DNA from: Aurantimicrobium sp. MWH-Uga1 | GTDB taxonomy: Bacteria > Actinomycetota > Actinomycetes > Actinomycetales > Microbacteriaceae | Direction: 5' to 3' | Assembly: GCF_003325955.1 (NCBI RefSeq) | Contig: NZ_CP030929.1 | Location: 558,001 to 622,000 of the forward strand | DNA length: 64,000 nucleotides | Shown here: positions 38,117 to 47,005 of the stretch, one piece after another | How the letters are laid out: every line of letters begins with the position of its first letter | Position numbering within the stretch: position 1 is the stretch's first letter | Notes under the pieces: model-generated | What the model saw: only the letters and a program-made list of their open reading frames with translations | Told to the model about the DNA's origin: nothing | Databases searched by the model: none | Translations under genes and position numbers: made by a program

Positions 38117-38761
38117 CTAAGCGCCCAAACTCGCCGCGAGGTGCTGAACAAAGCTCACTAACAAGCTCGTTCCCAAGGCGAACATCACGAGAGCAATAAT
38201 GGCGTCAAGCACACGCCAGGAGGTGGGCTTCTTGAATACAGGATCTAGCACGCGAGCACCAAAGCCCAGAGTGCTAAACCAGAGCACGCTTCCGAGCATC
38301 GCACCTGCGGCAAACCACCACCGGTTTTCTTCGTAGGTTCCGGCGACAGAGCCCAAGAGAAGAACTGTGTCGAGGTAGACGTGAGGGTTCAAATAGGTCA
38401 GTGCCAGTGCTGTTCCCACAGCAACCTTAAGGCTGACTGCTTTACCGCCGGTATCAGTGTTCAGAACCTCAGGTTTCCAGGCGCGCTTGGCCGCCATTAC
38501 GCCATAGGTGCACAAGAAAACACCACCAACGAGCTCAATGAGAAGTAGTAGCCATTCCAGCTGTTGAATAATGGCGCCTAGCCCGGCAACACCAACGGCA
38601 ATCAGGAGAGCATCAGAGAGTGCGCAAATGGCGACAATCGCGAACACATGTTCTTTGCGAAGACCTTGGCGCAATACATAAGCGTTTTGCGCACCAATAG
38701 CCACGATGAGGGAGAGCCCAAACCCCAGGCCAGCCAATGCGGCAGCAAGAGTGGGAGTCAT
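38117..38761 (-). CDS. LysE/ArgO-family amino acid exporter
   Basis: A 214-aa inner-membrane exporter with about six hydrophobic helices. The N-terminal GLGFGLSLIVAIGAQNAYVLRQGLRKEH matches the G-x-x-P/A-QN region of LysE and ArgO, which expel lysine or arginine. TYLNPHVYLDTVLLLGS is the second family motif. ATG 38761 is chosen; an upstream start would add a non-family charged stretch. No LysG-type regulator is next to it. Confidence 0.9.
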   Translation of the reverse strand: MTPTLAAALAGLGFGLSLIVAIGAQNAYVLRQGLRKEHVFAIVAICALSDALLIAVGVAGLGAIIQQLEWLLLLIELVGGVFLCTYGVMAAKRAWKPEVLNTDTGGKAVSLKVAVGTALALTYLNPHVYLDTVLLLGSVAGTYEENRWWFAAGAMLGSVLWFSTLGFGARVLDPVFKKPTSWRVLDAIIALVMFALGTSLLVSFVQHLAASLGA

Positions 38762-38863
38762 GAATTTAGTGTACTTCTCAGCACACCTCACATATTCTCT
38801 AAGACTTTTCTCAGACTAAACAGATTGACTTAGACCAATCCCACCGACCCCTTGGAGTGTGCA

Positions 38864-39121
38864 ATGAAGTGTCCAACTGACGGAGCAACACTGGTGATGT
38901 CTGATCGCTCAGGAGTAGAGATTGACTACTGCCCTGATTGCAGAGGTGTCTGGCTTGATCGTGGTGAATTGGACAAGATTCTCGAGCGCTCTGTTTCTGC
39001 TCCGGCCCCCGCAGTAGCTGCTGCACCGCCTCAATATAGTGCTCCACCTCAATACAACTCGTATCCGCAAAACGGCTATAAGAAGAAGCCCCACAGCTGG
39101 CTGACAGAAATTTTTGATTAG
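38864..39121 (+). CDS. zinc-ribbon (zf-TFIIB-like) protein
   Basis: An 85-aa protein. MKCPTDGATLVMSDRSGVEIDYCPDCRGVWLDRGELDKI is the zf-TFIIB fold with two Cys pairs (CPxD/CPDC variant). A Pro/Ala/Tyr/Gln-rich linker (about 47-70) follows and then a short basic tail, KKKPHSWLTEIFD. ATG 38864 follows GGAG. Role unknown; such proteins occur widely in Actinobacteria. Confidence 0.85.
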   Translation: MKCPTDGATLVMSDRSGVEIDYCPDCRGVWLDRGELDKILERSVSAPAPAVAAAPPQYSAPPQYNSYPQNGYKKKPHSWLTEIFD

Positions 39122-39141
39122 ACCCCACTCCTCATTGGGTA

Positions 39142-39178
39142 GTCGGGCCTCCTTCGTCTCGGGAGGCCCGACATTTTT
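39142..39178 (+). terminator. terminator after the zinc-ribbon gene
   Basis: GTCGGGCCTCC...GGGAGGCCCGAC followed by ATTTTT. Confidence 0.9.
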
Positions 39179-39186
39179 AATCCGTG

Positions 39187-39200
39187 CGCCTGGGGCGAAC
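39187..39200 (+). promoter_or_regulatory. ClgR-like operator 1 upstream of clpP1
   Basis: CGCCTGGGGCGAAC fits the actinobacterial ClgR consensus CGC-Y-N5-type palindrome with a GCGAAC half-site, apart from one central base. It lies 118 bp before the clpP1 ATG. Confidence 0.6.
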
Positions 39201-39207
39201 GGCACTC

Positions 39208-39221
39208 CGCCTGAGGCGAAC
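39208..39221 (+). promoter_or_regulatory. ClgR-like operator 2 upstream of clpP1
   Basis: CGCCTGAGGCGAAC repeats the first site exactly 21 bp later, that is on the same face of the helix. Its core CGCCT-G-AGGCG is a perfect palindrome. Confidence 0.6.
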
Positions 39222-39304
39222 ACTGCCGTGTTGAGTGTGTCCGCTCCAGTAGTGTGAAAAACATCGCAAGCGAAATCTCTTGCGGTTGTTGAAATGGAGC
39301 TGAC

Positions 39305-39892
39305 ATGGCCGAAATGGTAATGCCGAACAACGTCTTTGAGCGTCTGTTGAAAGACCGCATCATTTGGTTGGGTTCGGACGTGCGTGACGACAACGCCAAC
39401 GAGATTTGCGCGAAGATGTTGCTTCTTGCTGCTGAAGATGCAGAGAAAGACATCTACCTCTACATCAACTCTCCCGGTGGATCGATCACCGCGGGTATGG
39501 CCATCTACGACACCATGCAGTTTGTTCCTAACGACATCGTGACCGTGGGGATCGGTATGGCTGCGTCCATGGGGCAGCTGCTGCTGACCTCGGGCACCAA
39601 GGGTAAGCGCTACATCACCCCCAACGCTCGTGTTTTGCTGCACCAGCCACACGGTGGCTTCGGTGGTACTGCTTCTGACATCCAGACCCAAGCACAGCTG
39701 ATCAACTCGATGAAGCAGAGCTTGGCTGAGATCACCGCTGCTCAGACGGGTAAGACTGTTGAGCAGATTAACGCTGATGGTGACCGTGACCGCTGGTTCA
39801 CTGCTCAAGAAGCTCTCGAGTATGGCTTTGTTGACCATGTTCGTGCCTCAGCAAGCGATGTCACCGGTGGTGGCGGAACCAAGACTGCGTAA
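39305..39892 (+). CDS. clpP1: ATP-dependent Clp protease proteolytic subunit 1
   Basis: A 195-aa serine peptidase subunit of the Clp barrel. The catalytic Ser88 ([10 protein letters not shown]) and His113 (VLLHQPHGG) are visible, with the Asp near residue 164. The oxyanion region [18 protein letters not shown] is intact. It is co-transcribed with clpP2 (28 bp apart). In Actinobacteria ClpP1 and ClpP2 form a mixed 14-mer. Two ClgR-like operators precede it. Confidence 0.96.
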   Translation: MAEMVMPNNVFERLLKDRIIWLGSDVRDDNANEICAKMLLLAAEDAEKDIYLYINSPGGSITAGMAIYDTMQFVPNDIVTVGIGMAASMGQLLLTSGTKGKRYITPNARVLLHQPHGGFGGTASDIQTQAQLINSMKQSLAEITAAQTGKTVEQINADGDRDRWFTAQEALEYGFVDHVRASASDVTGGGGTKTA

Positions 39893-39920
39893 GCGCCAGA
39901 GACAGATTCGAGGACTACAG

Positions 39921-40586
39921 ATGACTATCCCAAACTTTGGCGGAACTGCGTTCAACGGTCAGGAAGCTCCTTCCAGCCGCTACGTTCTTCCTACTTTTGA
40001 AGAGCGCACCGCTTACGGGTACAAGCGTCAAGACCCATACGCCAAACTTTTCGAAGACCGCATTATCTTCCTAGGCGTCCAAGTTGATGACGCTTCAGCA
40101 GATGACGTGATGGCTCAGCTTCTTGTACTAGAAAGCCAGGACCCTGACCGCGACATCGTGATGTATATCAACTCTCCGGGTGGATCTTTCACCGCGATGA
40201 CGGCAATATACGACACAATGCAGTACATCCGCCCGCAGGTCCAGACAGTGTGCCTCGGCCAGGCAGCATCAGCTGCGGCTGTGCTGTTGGCAGCAGGTGC
40301 TCCGGGTAAGCGTTTAGCTCTGCCAAACGCACGTGTTCTCATTCACCAGCCTGCAACAGGTGACGCAGGTCGTGGTCAAGCATCAGATATCGAAATCCAA
40401 GCCAAGGAAATCATGCGTATGCGTGAATGGCTGGAGGAGACTCTGTCCAAGCACTCGAACCGTTCTGTTGAACAAGTCAACAAGGATATCGACCGTGACA
40501 AGATTCTCTCGGCCGCTGAAGCACTCGAGTATGGTCTGATTGACCAGGTTCTTACCTCGCGTAAGAACGCTGCTATCGGCGTCTAA
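39921..40586 (+). CDS. clpP2: ATP-dependent Clp protease proteolytic subunit 2
   Basis: A 221-aa partner subunit with catalytic Ser117 ([16 protein letters not shown]) and His142 (VLIHQPATG), in which GQAA replaces the usual G-M-A-A. The N-terminal extension of about 35 residues ([25 protein letters not shown]) is typical of actinobacterial ClpP2. ATG 39921 follows GAGGAC and gives the expected length. A terminator follows and clpX has its own start. Confidence 0.96.
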   Translation: MTIPNFGGTAFNGQEAPSSRYVLPTFEERTAYGYKRQDPYAKLFEDRIIFLGVQVDDASADDVMAQLLVLESQDPDRDIVMYINSPGGSFTAMTAIYDTMQYIRPQVQTVCLGQAASAAAVLLAAGAPGKRLALPNARVLIHQPATGDAGRGQASDIEIQAKEIMRMREWLEETLSKHSNRSVEQVNKDIDRDKILSAAEALEYGLIDQVLTSRKNAAIGV

Positions 40587-40601
40587 GTCCTGTACATTTC
40601 A

Positions 40602-40640
40602 CGAAAACCCTGACTTCGGTCGGGGTTTTCGCTTTTCGGC
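40602..40640 (+). terminator. terminator after clpP2
   Basis: CGAAAACCC...GGGGTTTTCG followed by CTTTTCGG. The loop is TGACTTCGGTC. Confidence 0.85.
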
Positions 40641-40733
40641 ACGCCGACGCCACGCATTCACAGGTGAACAGCAACGTCTGTGGTTCGGGTTAGGCTCGAA
40701 TGTCTCGTATTTCCAGATGAGAAGGAGTTGACC

Positions 40734-42026
40734 ATGGCACGTATCGGCGAAAGCGCTGACTTGCTCAAGTGTTCCTTCTGTGGCAAAAGCCAGAAGCAGG
40801 TAGCCCAGCTCATTGCAGGCCCTGGCGTTTATATCTGCGATGAGTGCGTTGAACTGTGTAACGAGATCATTGAAGAACGTCTGGCAGAAGCCAACGAAGA
40901 GGGCGTTATTGCAGATTTCGATTTGCCCAAGCCTCGAGAAATTTTTGCTTTCCTTGAGGAATATGTCATTGGTCAAGAACCAGCCAAGAAAGCCCTCTCC
41001 GTTGCGGTTTACAACCACTACAAACGCGTACGTGCTGGCGAGGGTGTTAAGACGGCAGAAGAGAAAGCCAACGAAGTTGAGATTGCTAAGAGCAACATCC
41101 TCCTTATTGGGCCCACTGGATGTGGAAAGACCTATCTTGCGCAGACTCTTGCTCGCCGTCTGAATGTTCCGTTCGCTGTCGCTGATGCAACATCGCTGAC
41201 GGAAGCAGGGTATGTCGGTGAAGACGTGGAGAACATTCTTCTCAAGCTCCTGCAGGCCGCTGACTTTGATGTCAAGCGTGCAGAGCAGGGCATCATTTAC
41301 ATCGATGAAATCGACAAGATCTCACGCAAAGCAGAGAACCCCTCGATTACGCGTGACGTTTCTGGTGAAGGTGTTCAGCAGGCACTGTTGAAGATTCTTG
41401 AAGGCACCGTTGCTTCCGTCCCGCCACAGGGCGGTCGTAAGCACCCTAACCAGGAATTTATTCAACTCGACACCACCAATGTGCTCTTCATTGTTGCCGG
41501 TGCATTCGCAGGGCTCGAAGACATCATTCAGTCCCGTGCAGGAAAGACCGGTATCGGCTTTGGTGCTCCACTGCAGAGCAAGGATGAAGCACGCGACTTC
41601 TTTGCTGAGGTACTCCCGGAAGACCTGCACAAGTTTGGTTTGATCCCTGAGTTCATTGGCCGTCTGCCGGTTATTGCGACAGTGTCGCCACTAGATCGCA
41701 GTGCACTGATTGACATTCTCACCGAACCCAAGAACGCACTGGTCAAGCAATACCAGCGCATGTTTGCTCTCGATGATGTTGAGTTGGAATTTGAACCTGC
41801 AGCGCTGGATGCCATCGCTGACTTGGCTGTCCTGCGCCAGACAGGTGCCCGTGGCTTGCGTGCCATTCTGGAGAACGTCCTTGGGCCCATCATGTTTGAG
41901 GTTCCTTCAACCGACCAGATTCATAAAGTCATCATCACGGCAGAGTGCGTCACGGAAAACGCAACTCCTACCGTTGTCCCTCGCTTGAGCTCAGCAGTGA
42001 TTGAGCCAGAGGAACGCACAGCCTGA
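40734..42026 (+). CDS. clpX: ATP-dependent Clp protease ATP-binding subunit ClpX
   Basis: A 430-aa AAA+ unfoldase that feeds ClpP. Zinc-binding Cys13, Cys16, Cys35 and Cys38 form the N-terminal domain. Walker A is GPTGCGKT (126-133), Walker [11 protein letters not shown], followed by the pore and [27 protein letters not shown] motifs, the IGF loop ([10 protein letters not shown]) and a sensor 2 [12 protein letters not shown] 40734 follows GAAGGAG at 6 nt. It is separated from clpP2 by a terminator, so it has a separate promoter. Confidence 0.97.
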   Translation: MARIGESADLLKCSFCGKSQKQVAQLIAGPGVYICDECVELCNEIIEERLAEANEEGVIADFDLPKPREIFAFLEEYVIGQEPAKKALSVAVYNHYKRVRAGEGVKTAEEKANEVEIAKSNILLIGPTGCGKTYLAQTLARRLNVPFAVADATSLTEAGYVGEDVENILLKLLQAADFDVKRAEQGIIYIDEIDKISRKAENPSITRDVSGEGVQQALLKILEGTVASVPPQGGRKHPNQEFIQLDTTNVLFIVAGAFAGLEDIIQSRAGKTGIGFGAPLQSKDEARDFFAEVLPEDLHKFGLIPEFIGRLPVIATVSPLDRSALIDILTEPKNALVKQYQRMFALDDVELEFEPAALDAIADLAVLRQTGARGLRAILENVLGPIMFEVPSTDQIHKVIITAECVTENATPTVVPRLSSAVIEPEERTA

Positions 42027-42135
42027 TAACATTCTTCTACCTGATTTATTCAGGTGTAAGCGGCTGCCGAGCCCGGCCCACGCTTCGCGGATAACTATAT
42101 GTTGTCTTTTTCGCGATGAGTGTCCCGAGGAAAAT

Positions 42136-43086
42136 ATGAGCAACGCATCACCGTCTAGTTCTCGTGAACTGAGTATTGGCGTGCCTTTTTCTTTTGAGGT
42201 GTACCCACCACGCAACCCCGAACTCCGAGATGCACTGCACGCAACCATTCTGGAACTTGCCGCATCAGGTCCAGATTTCATCTCCGTTACCTATGGTGCA
42301 GGAGGCTCTTCTCGAGATGCCACCTTGGAGTGCGTGAAATATATTCTGGATAACACCGATGTTGAGCCGATGGCGCACCTCACCTGTGTTGCCGAGTCCT
42401 ATCAGGGCGCCAATGAGCTCGTACGGACATTTCTCGACGCAGGTGTACGATCATTCCTCGCCCTGCGTGGCGACCCGCCACAAGGCACACAGGAAGGCGA
42501 GGACTTCCTGGGAGACCTCGGTAGTGCAGCGGAACTCACACAGCTCATTCACCGTGTTCAAGCTGAACGTGAACCATTCGTGTTTGTGGAAGAACCCAGG
42601 TGGCACGCCGGCGCAACACGTCTGAGCCAAAAACGTGAGTTTGTCCGTATCGGTGTTGCCGCATTCCCTAATGGGCACCCTCAGTCACGTTCTAAGACCC
42701 AAGACATTGATGTTTTGCTGGCCAAAGAAGCTGCGGGAGCAAACCTGGCCATCAGTCAGTTGTTCTTCCATGCAGATGACTATCTATCCTTCGCTCAGAA
42801 GGCGAAGGAGGCAGGCCTGAGAATGCCCATTATTCCCGGCATCATGCCGGTGATTAGCCCTGGACGTTTGCGTCGCATGATTGAGATCTCTGGGGAAGAT
42901 ATGCCCAGTGATTTGGAGATTGCTCTTGAAATTGAGCCCACAGTTGAAGGTCAGCGGGAGATTGGTGTTGAGCACGCAGCGAACTTAGCTCGTGAGCTGA
43001 TGGCCGGGGGAGCGCCCGGTATTCACTTGTATGCCTTCAACCAAAGCGGACCGGTATTGGATGTTCTGCGTAGGCTCGAAGCCTAA
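42136..43086 (+). CDS. metF: methylenetetrahydrofolate reductase
   Basis: A 316-aa FAD enzyme making 5-methyl-THF for methionine synthesis. It has FSFEVYPPRNPELR (catalytic Glu), FISVTYGAGGSSRDATLE, HLTCVAES and LALRGDPPQG motifs, and GVEHAANLARELMAGGAPGIHLYAFNQS at the end. ATG 42136 follows GAGGAAA; earlier in-frame starts lie in the leader and are not family-like. No SAM riboswitch is seen in the 109-bp gap. Confidence 0.95.
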   Translation: MSNASPSSSRELSIGVPFSFEVYPPRNPELRDALHATILELAASGPDFISVTYGAGGSSRDATLECVKYILDNTDVEPMAHLTCVAESYQGANELVRTFLDAGVRSFLALRGDPPQGTQEGEDFLGDLGSAAELTQLIHRVQAEREPFVFVEEPRWHAGATRLSQKREFVRIGVAAFPNGHPQSRSKTQDIDVLLAKEAAGANLAISQLFFHADDYLSFAQKAKEAGLRMPIIPGIMPVISPGRLRRMIEISGEDMPSDLEIALEIEPTVEGQREIGVEHAANLARELMAGGAPGIHLYAFNQSGPVLDVLRRLEA

Positions 43087-43101
43087 AGATTGAGATACAT
43101 C

Positions 43102-43140
43102 AATGGCCCGCACGCTGTATTCAGCATGCGGGCCATTAGT
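43102..43140. terminator. bidirectional terminator between metF and lexA
   Basis: ATGGCCCGCACGCTG...CAGCATGCGGGCCAT is a long, nearly perfect stem followed by TAGTTTG, between convergent genes. Confidence 0.75.
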
Positions 43141-43150
43141 TTGTGGGTGT

Positions 43151-43825
43151 TTAGACCGAACGAAGAACCGTGACGACCTTGCCCATGATGGTGGCGTGGT
43201 CTCCCAGGATGGGTTCGTAGTTGCTGTTGCGAGGAAGCAACCAGGTGTGGCCATCACGTTGACGGAAGACTTTGACAGTTGCCTCATCATCAAGAAGAGC
43301 AGCAACAATGTCACCGTTTTCTGCTGTCTGTTGACGACGGACGACGACAAAGTCACCATCGCAGATTGCTGCGTCAATCATCGACTCGCCTTTGACCTTG
43401 AGCATGAAGAGTTCTCCGTCACCAACAAGCTGGCGAGGCAGTGCCATCGTATCTTCGGTGTTCTGCTCGGCAGTGATGGGTCCACCTGCGGCAATTTGGC
43501 CCACTAATGGAACCTGAACCGCTTCGCCAAGGGGAATGATGTTGTCTGCCACAGGGGCGACCTGGCGAGGAGCTGATCCTTGGCCGAGAACCTCGAGGGC
43601 GCGAGGAAGTTTGGGGTCACGGCGAATATAGCCACCGAGTTCTAGCTGTTGAAGTTGGTAGGTCACGCTCGCCAATGAGGACAGACCAACTGCATCCCCG
43701 ATTTCTTGCATAGAAGGGGGGTAGCTGTTTTGGTCAATATACGCGGTGATGACGTCGAGGATAAGTTGCTGCTTTGCGCTCAGTCCTTTGCGACGTTTGC
43801 TTGTGCCAGCTGCTGTCTCAGTCAT
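43151..43825 (-). CDS. lexA: LexA repressor
   Basis: A 224-aa SOS repressor. A winged helix-turn-helix occupies residues about 15-75 ([15 protein letters not shown]...[17 protein letters not shown]). The autocleavage bond is Ala113-Gly114 (QIAAGGP), the nucleophile Ser148 (KGESMID) and the base Lys185 (ATVKVF). It should bind the TTCGAA-N6/7-TTCGAA sites before umuDC and the LysM gene. It is divergent from the LysM gene with 265 bp between starts, which holds four TTCGAA-type motifs. Confidence 0.97.
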   Translation of the reverse strand: MTETAAGTSKRRKGLSAKQQLILDVITAYIDQNSYPPSMQEIGDAVGLSSLASVTYQLQQLELGGYIRRDPKLPRALEVLGQGSAPRQVAPVADNIIPLGEAVQVPLVGQIAAGGPITAEQNTEDTMALPRQLVGDGELFMLKVKGESMIDAAICDGDFVVVRRQQTAENGDIVAALLDDEATVKVFRQRDGHTWLLPRNSNYEPILGDHATIMGKVVTVLRSV

Positions 43826-43989
43826 GGCTTATTCCGATCTGTCTGGGAGTGTTCCAATCCACAAACCGGAATGTCCGTGGTTGGTGATGAACTATCTCCA
43901 TTACCGAAAGAGTATTCGAAATATGTAGAGAAAACAAACACATATTCGAAAATTCCGCAAGTAATGTCCAAAAAACCTTCAATATCTAC

Positions 43990-44018
43990 TTGACATTGAA
44001 GAAATACGAATATATCTT
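43990..44018 (+). promoter_or_regulatory. promoter of the LysM gene overlapping SOS boxes
   Basis: TTGACA (43990-43995) is a consensus -35. A -10 (TATATC at 44011 or TATCTT at 44013) lies within the first SOS box, so LexA would block RNA polymerase. Confidence 0.6.
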
Positions 44019-44021
44019 CGA
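44006..44021 (+). promoter_or_regulatory. SOS box A, lexA-lysM intergenic
   Basis: ACGAATATATCTTCGA, differing from the umuD box core by one base in the outer half. Confidence 0.8.
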
Positions 44022-44035
44022 AATATATCTTCGAA
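44017..44035 (+). promoter_or_regulatory. SOS box B, lexA-lysM intergenic
   Basis: TTCGAAATATATCTTCGAA: the hexamers are separated by 7 rather than 6 bp. It shares its left TTCGA with box A, so one LexA dimer at a time or cooperative binding is expected. Confidence 0.75.
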
Positions 44036-44090
44036 TCGGGTTCTCCCGGCCGAGGGCCCGATTCGAGAAAAACAGGAAAAGGAGAATCTC

Positions 44091-44543
44091 ATGAGCGCAG
44101 TACTCGCATTCACCGCACCAATTCACCGCCCCGTCGAACCTGACTACATTGATGAGCCATGCAGCGAAGCCGGCATTGTCCGTGGCTCTGGTCACACTAA
44201 CAATGTGACGTACGTAAACTTTCTTCCCGCAGCTACCCCCACCACTCGTCTTCGTATCACCAAGCGTGGTCGTCGAATTCTCACTGCCTTTGTCGCGCTT
44301 CCTCTCGTGATTGGTGCCCTTGTCGCGGCACTCAACAGTGGTGGTGCTGTGGCCACTGCTGAAGGTGCATCACAAGACTTCACATACGTGACCTTGTCTT
44401 CGGGCGAGACCCTGTGGCACTTAGCTGCTGAAATCGCACCCAACGCTGACCCCCGTGACGTTGTGGCAGAGATTGTCTCGCTGAACAACCTAGAAGGTCC
44501 TGTACAGGCAGGACAGAAGATTGCTCTACCCGCAGGTTACTAA
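44091..44543 (+). CDS. LysM-domain membrane protein, likely SOS cell-division inhibitor
   Basis: A 150-aa protein. Residues 1-55 are cytoplasmic and include HTNNVTYVNFLPAATPTTRLRITKRG. A membrane helix spans about 60-80 (LTAFVALPLVIGALVAALNS). A LysM peptidoglycan-binding domain follows (about 96-148: TLSSGETLWHLAAEIAPNAD...GPVQAGQKIALPAGY). It is divergent from lexA, with an SOS-box promoter and a strong AAAAGGAG ribosome binding site. It parallels mycobacterial Rv2719c (ChiZ) and B. subtilis YneA, which stop division during SOS. Function is inferred from this context. Confidence 0.85.
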   Translation: MSAVLAFTAPIHRPVEPDYIDEPCSEAGIVRGSGHTNNVTYVNFLPAATPTTRLRITKRGRRILTAFVALPLVIGALVAALNSGGAVATAEGASQDFTYVTLSSGETLWHLAAEIAPNADPRDVVAEIVSLNNLEGPVQAGQKIALPAGY

Positions 44544-44572
44544 GTCACTTATTTCTGTATTCTTCTTTCCGA

Positions 44573-44608
44573 ACGCCGGCTCCCAGACGGGAGTCGGCGT
44601 TTTTCCTT
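44573..44608 (+). terminator. terminator after the LysM gene
   Basis: ACGCCGGCTCCC-AGAC-GGGAGTCGGCGT followed by TTTTCCTTTC. Confidence 0.9.
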
Positions 44609-44620
44609 TCTTTCACGGCT

Positions 44621-44626
44621 TAAACT
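44621..44626 (+). promoter_or_regulatory. leaderless -10 box of hisC
   Basis: TAAACT lies exactly 6 nt before the GTG start, preceded by CACGGCT, the same extended element as before mnmA. Confidence 0.5.
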
Positions 44627-44632
44627 GAAGAG

Positions 44633-45727
44633 GTGACTTCTCTTGACGACCTCCCCATTCGCGACGATCTTCGGGGCCTCAAGCCTTATGGCGCTCCTCA
44701 AGAGCACGTGCGCGTGGAGCTTAACGTCAACGAAAACACTCACCCTGTACCACCGCAGGTTGTTGAAGACATCATGGGGCGAATTCACACAGCCCTGGGG
44801 CGCATCAACCGATACCCGGATCGTGAATTCACCGAACTGCGCAGGGCGCTTGCAACTTATTTAGGTCACGGGCTGACTGCAGAGAACATCTGGGCGGCAA
44901 ACGGATCCAATGAGGTCATACAGCAGCTACTCCAGGCTTTTGGTGGTCCTGACCGTTCGTTGTTGGCATTTCCGCCCACTTACTCCATGCACTCCATCAT
45001 TGCCTCCGGGACAGGTACGCAGTGGATTCCCGCCCAGCGTGATGCTGACTTTGAGATTTCCCCCGCAACGGCGGTTGCAGCCATCAAGGAATACAAGCCT
45101 GACATCGTGTTCTTCTGTACCCCCAACAACCCCACGGGCACTCCTGTTTCCTTGGAGACCATCGCCGCTGCCTACGATGCGACGGACGGCATTGTTTTCG
45201 TTGACGAGGCTTATGCCGAGTTTGCGCCTGAAGGTGAGCCCACTGCACTGACATTGTTGGCTGGTCGTCCACGCCTGGTCATCTCCCGCACCATGAGTAA
45301 AGCTTTTGCCTTTGCTGGTGCCCGCTTGGGGTATCTAGCTGCTGATCCTGCTGTAACTGATGCTCTTCGCTTGGTGCGTTTGCCCTACCACCTCTCTGCA
45401 CTGACGCAGGCAGCTGCGGAAGGAGCACTGGCGCACACTCCAGCAATGCTGGCGATGGTCGATGACATTCGTTCTCAACGAGACCGCCTCGTCACTGAGC
45501 TTGCTGCCCTCGGATACACGCCTTATCCCTCGAGTGCGAACTTCGTTCTCTTTGGCGGGGTTCGTGACCCCCAAGATGTTTTTGAGAAACTCCTTGCTCA
45601 AGGAATCATCATCCGTGACATCGGTATGCCCCACCACTTACGAGTGACGGCAGGTACAGAAGCAGAAACAACCGAATTCTTGAACGCACTGGCAGCCATT
45701 GATGGCTCGATTAATGGCGCTCTTTAA
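44633..45727 (+). CDS. hisC: histidinol-phosphate aminotransferase
   Basis: A 364-aa PLP enzyme of fold type I that converts imidazole-acetol phosphate to histidinol phosphate. It has NVNENTHPVPP, the substrate-contact AANGSNEVIQQLL, TPNNPTGTPV, the FVDEAYAEF aspartate and the PLP-lysine in SRTMSKAFAFAGARLGYL. The start GTG 44633 appears leaderless. It begins the hisC-hisB-hisH-priA cluster; hisD is not next to it. Confidence 0.96.
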   Translation: MTSLDDLPIRDDLRGLKPYGAPQEHVRVELNVNENTHPVPPQVVEDIMGRIHTALGRINRYPDREFTELRRALATYLGHGLTAENIWAANGSNEVIQQLLQAFGGPDRSLLAFPPTYSMHSIIASGTGTQWIPAQRDADFEISPATAVAAIKEYKPDIVFFCTPNNPTGTPVSLETIAAAYDATDGIVFVDEAYAEFAPEGEPTALTLLAGRPRLVISRTMSKAFAFAGARLGYLAADPAVTDALRLVRLPYHLSALTQAAAEGALAHTPAMLAMVDDIRSQRDRLVTELAALGYTPYPSSANFVLFGGVRDPQDVFEKLLAQGIIIRDIGMPHHLRVTAGTEAETTEFLNALAAIDGSINGAL

Positions 45728-45734
45728 GCTCCAC

Positions 45735-45740
45735 TAAACT
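45735..45740 (+). promoter_or_regulatory. possible internal leaderless -10 box of hisB
   Basis: TAAACT lies 6 nt before the hisB ATG in the 19-bp gap after hisC. The spacer GGAGCT can also act as a ribosome binding site, so this may be a second, internal promoter or simply a Shine-Dalgarno. Confidence 0.35.
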
Positions 45741-45746
45741 GGAGCT

Positions 45747-46355
45747 ATGACACAGGCACCGCGCATTGCGAGCATTTCTCGCACCACGAGCGAGTCGAGC
45801 ATTGAACTCACCATCAATCTTGACGGCACGGGTGTGAGCAACATCGAGACGACTGTCCCTTTCTTCGATCACATGCTCACAGCGTTTGCTAAGCACTCTC
45901 TTTCTGACCTCACCGTCAAGGCTTCTGGTGATATCCACATTGATGTTCACCACACTGTTGAAGACATTGGTATTTCTCTCGGTCTCGCTATTCGCGAAGC
46001 ACTGGGAGACAAAGCCGGTATTTCTCGATTTGGTGACGCACTTGTTCCACTTGATGAAGCCCTGGTTCAGGCTGTTGTCGACATTTCTGGACGCCCATTC
46101 TTGGTGCACTCTGGTGAGCCAGCAGGTTTTGAATTCCACCTTATTGGCGGCCACTTCACCGGTTCCATGGTTCGCCACGTATTTGAAGCCATCACCTTCA
46201 ATGCGGGTCTTACTACCCACATCACAGTATTGAACGGTCGTGACCCTCACCACATTGCTGAGGCAGAGTTCAAGGCGTTTGCTCGTGCATTCCGTCAGGC
46301 CAAAGCACTTGACCCGCTCGTACAGGGAATCCCCAGCACGAAGGGTGCTCTGTGA
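45747..46355 (+). CDS. hisB: imidazoleglycerol-phosphate dehydratase
   Basis: A 202-aa dehydratase, fused to no phosphatase. [41 protein letters not shown] contains the di-manganese histidines. A second metal motif is [15 protein letters not shown], and [20 protein letters not shown] is the C-terminal signature. It catalyses step 6 of histidine synthesis. It overlaps hisH by 4 bp (GTGA). Confidence 0.97.
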   Translation: MTQAPRIASISRTTSESSIELTINLDGTGVSNIETTVPFFDHMLTAFAKHSLSDLTVKASGDIHIDVHHTVEDIGISLGLAIREALGDKAGISRFGDALVPLDEALVQAVVDISGRPFLVHSGEPAGFEFHLIGGHFTGSMVRHVFEAITFNAGLTTHITVLNGRDPHHIAEAEFKAFARAFRQAKALDPLVQGIPSTKGAL

Positions 46356-46984
46356 CCCAAAAATCCGTCGTTGTTTTCGACTACGGCACGGGAAACATTC
46401 ACTCCGCAATCAAAGCGGTAGAGCTCGCAGGGGCGAAGGTTGAACTCACGCGGGATAAATCCACATGTGCTGAGGCAGATGGACTTCTCGTTCCCGGTGT
46501 TGGAGCTTTTGCGGCCGTAATGGAAGCGCTTAACGCAGTCGACGGCGGAGAAATCATTGAGCGTCGTCTTGCTGGTGGCCGCCCAGTGATGGGCATCTGC
46601 GTAGGAATGCAGATCATGTTTGCCAATGGTCTTGAAGGTGGCGTGGACACTCCAGGTTTGGGCGAGTGGGATGAGACAGTCCACAAGCTAGAGGCTCCGA
46701 TTCTTCCCCACATGGGATGGAACACAGTTGACGTAGGGGAGAACTCGCAACTCTTTAAGGGCATCGAAGATGAGCGCTTCTACTTCGTGCACTCATACGG
46801 TGTCACAGAATGGAATCTAGACGTCATTCCGCCCTTCCCACAACCAACTGTCACATGGGCTGAACATGGACAGCGATTCATTGCTGCTGTTGAAAATGGA
46901 CCACTGGTCGCAACCCAATTCCATCCCGAAAAGTCCGGTCAAGCAGGTATTCAGCTCCTGCGCAACTGGCTCGAAACTCTCTGA
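46352..46984 (+). CDS. hisH: imidazole glycerol phosphate synthase subunit HisH
   Basis: A 210-aa glutamine amidotransferase supplying ammonia to His[11 protein letters not shown] starts the domain; the nucleophile is Cys83 ([10 protein letters not shown]), with the His-Glu of [14 protein letters not shown] completing the triad. GTG 46352 overlaps the hisB stop. hisF itself is not in the window. Confidence 0.97.
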   Translation: MTQKSVVVFDYGTGNIHSAIKAVELAGAKVELTRDKSTCAEADGLLVPGVGAFAAVMEALNAVDGGEIIERRLAGGRPVMGICVGMQIMFANGLEGGVDTPGLGEWDETVHKLEAPILPHMGWNTVDVGENSQLFKGIEDERFYFVHSYGVTEWNLDVIPPFPQPTVTWAEHGQRFIAAVENGPLVATQFHPEKSGQAGIQLLRNWLETL

Positions 46985-47005
46985 CCCCGATATAAGGAAC
47001 ATCCC

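Noticed and set aside
38909..39838. A 309-aa minus-strand frame across the zinc-ribbon and clpP1 genes
   Set aside because: It runs antisense to two well-supported genes and through their terminator; the translated sequence has no recognisable domain.
42039..42055. Hairpin ACCTGA-TTTAT-TCAGGT after clpX as a terminator
   Set aside because: The stem is only 6 bp and no T-run follows.
42027..42135. SAM or cobalamin riboswitch before metF
   Set aside because: No conserved core of either class is visible in the 109-bp gap.
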